Shown here in pieces: positions 62,721 through 64,000 of a DNA stretch of 64,000 bases. A program made the translations under genes and the position numbers. The notes under the pieces were generated by a model. That model was not told the DNA's origin and searched no databases. It saw nothing but the letters and a program-made list of their open reading frames with translations. Source of the DNA: Eucalyptus grandis. Taxonomy: Eukaryota > Streptophyta > Magnoliopsida > Myrtales > Myrtaceae. The stretch is from the NCBI RefSeq assembly GCF_016545825.1, contig NC_052618.1, forward strand, positions 59,140,561 through 59,204,560, read 5' to 3'. Each line of letters opens with the position of its first letter. The first letter of the stretch is position 1.

Positions 62721-64000
62721 GCTCAGTGATCTCGCGAAGAAGTCTTCCTATGGTCATGCTAACAAAGGAAAGCAAGCTGCTCTTGGGCCCCAGTATAAAG
62801 TTTTTTACTTTTGAGAAAATGTTGAGTGCTTAAGTAGTGCTAAGTAGGCCATACTTGAGTCCACGGGGTGATTGTCACGAGTGCAGATGGGGCCCACCCT
62901 TCAGAAATTTGAGAAGTCGTGATCATTCTCCTTTCTTCTCCGTTGCTCTCTACGTAGGCTTTCCGTTTGCTTTTAGTTTGCAAATAGATGTTCAGGCAAA
63001 TGGGCAACATTTGGGGTTCTTACTTGGAAGTTTCATAATATTGCCTTTCGCTGTAGAGAATATTTGGTGAAGTGAACTCTTTACAGAGCCGAATCGTGTC
63101 AAATAAATTGCTTGATTCCGTAGGAGAGCAACAAATTTCTACTGACAACTCCACTTTGATTTGTTAATGGCATGTTCAACAAATCATGTCATAATTTGGT
63201 GCTAATTAACTAATCCACGCTGTGTTGAAAAGTTCGGAAAAAGGAGAAAAAACAAAACTGAAAAGACCAGCATAGGGCCCACCACTCGACCGATAGTGAT
63301 TGACTTACATGTCCCCATCGGTGACTCGATATTTTTTGTTCTTTTTTCACTGGATTATGTTGGTTATTTTTCCACCGCGAGCTCTCTGAGAAAAGACTCT
63401 TACCATCATTTTCCTTTGAAATCTGCAATGGGGTAACTCTCAATGTGAAGACTTGACTAATTTATCACAAGACTGACTAACTTGTATTTCACTTTAGATT
63501 CTAGTTTCTTTGCATCTTCATTTGGTAATTTTTTCACCACCTTTGATTTTTCTTGTAAGATTTTCCATCACATTTGAACAAGAAGCCCGATTTTATCCAT
63601 TTTTTTATGTTCCGAAATCTATATATATCAAGATAGATGGACTTGTGAAATCATGACACTCGAGTAAACATCATACGAAAATTACGACATTGTTGTGTTT
63701 AATCTCGTATATGGTAAATGAAATGATGATCATAGGGTCTTGCCTTAAAGGCTTAAGTTGTTAGTAGAGGGTAGCCACAGAGGCTTTTGAACAACAGAAG
63801 GGCCAATGTGGGCCGCCCTTCCACAGGGGCTCAACATGGTGTTCTCCTTTTGTTTTTCACATTTTCTCTGTATCCTATTTCTCCTCAAATTTGAAACCTA
63901 TAGCATGCTATTGGAAAACATTGTACTCATGCTATTTTTTATTTCTAGAAAAGACCAACATTCGGTAAAGAAAGTCCAAAGGGAATATTATTAATGAGTT
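62721..64000. repeat. NLR 5'-flank module A, copy 3, to the window edge
   Basis: 62800-64000 parallels 37030-38200, including the GCTAATTAA..CCACGC phrase near 63195 and the CTCCTCAAATTTGAAACCTA phrase near 63880. It continues beyond the window. Confidence 0.8.

Overview
This is nuclear DNA of a flowering plant. The evidence is intron-split genes with GT-AG junctions, a plastid-targeted ribosomal protein L1, a RETICULATA-RELATED protein, a type II serine carboxypeptidase-like protein, a CC-NB-LRR cluster, PEPC-kinase relics and a dense load of plant-type transposons. The flavour is eudicot, probably a woody rosid. The species cannot be read from the window and I do not name one.

Layout. Positions 1-12 kb: a RETICULATA-RELATED gene (minus strand, running off the left edge) stands head-to-head with a seven-exon serine carboxypeptidase gene (4.6-8.6 kb). 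The intergenic region between them and a downstream block are both duplicated. This is best explained by a tandem duplication of [promoter + carboxypeptidase + downstream block] followed by loss of one carboxypeptidase copy. Positions 12.3-15.4 kb: the plastid L1 gene, the only protein gene here that reads cleanly from start to stop. Positions 18.1-26.5 kb: the 3' half of an SMC5 gene (minus strand), 16 recognisable exons, with a SINE and a LINE relic in its introns. Its 5' half is missing and a long solo LTR-like block lies beyond the break (26.8-29.3 kb). On the far side of that block is a decayed ASCH-domain gene that has also lost its 5' end. Positions 31-64 kb: an NLR cluster with two full-length but disrupted CC-NB-LRR genes (34.0-36.9 and 53.8-56.7 kb, same strand), an NLR 3'-end fragment at 32.8 kb, and repeated NLR 5'-flanking modules (37-38.8, 44.6, 58.9-60.6, 60.6-62.8 and 62.8-64 kb) without NLR coding sequence. 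Between the two NLRs lie a gag-only Copia-type LTR retroelement (38.8-44.6 kb) and two PEPC-kinase pseudogenes, one of them split by a nested insertion (solo LTR containing a Mutator-like element and a Harbinger-like element).

Transposons are unusually readable. Three non-autonomous Mutator-like elements have perfect 9-bp target duplications (8.9, 48.9 and 59.4 kb). Two Harbinger-like elements have 3-bp TTA/TAA duplications. The SINE has a perfect 14-bp duplication. Several structurally different TIR elements carry a similar architecture: AT-rich inverted arms, purine/pyrimidine tracts and a very GC-rich central cassette. These cassettes generate long but spurious open frames on both strands.

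Caution on gene integrity. Many disruptions are single-base indels in short homopolymers (RETICULATA-RELATED, carboxypeptidase exon 1, SMC5, NLR2). Consensus errors in a long-read assembly could explain some of them. The in-frame nonsense codons, missing gene halves and nested insertions cannot be explained that way. All family assignments rest on recognition of motifs and exon order by eye; no database search was possible.
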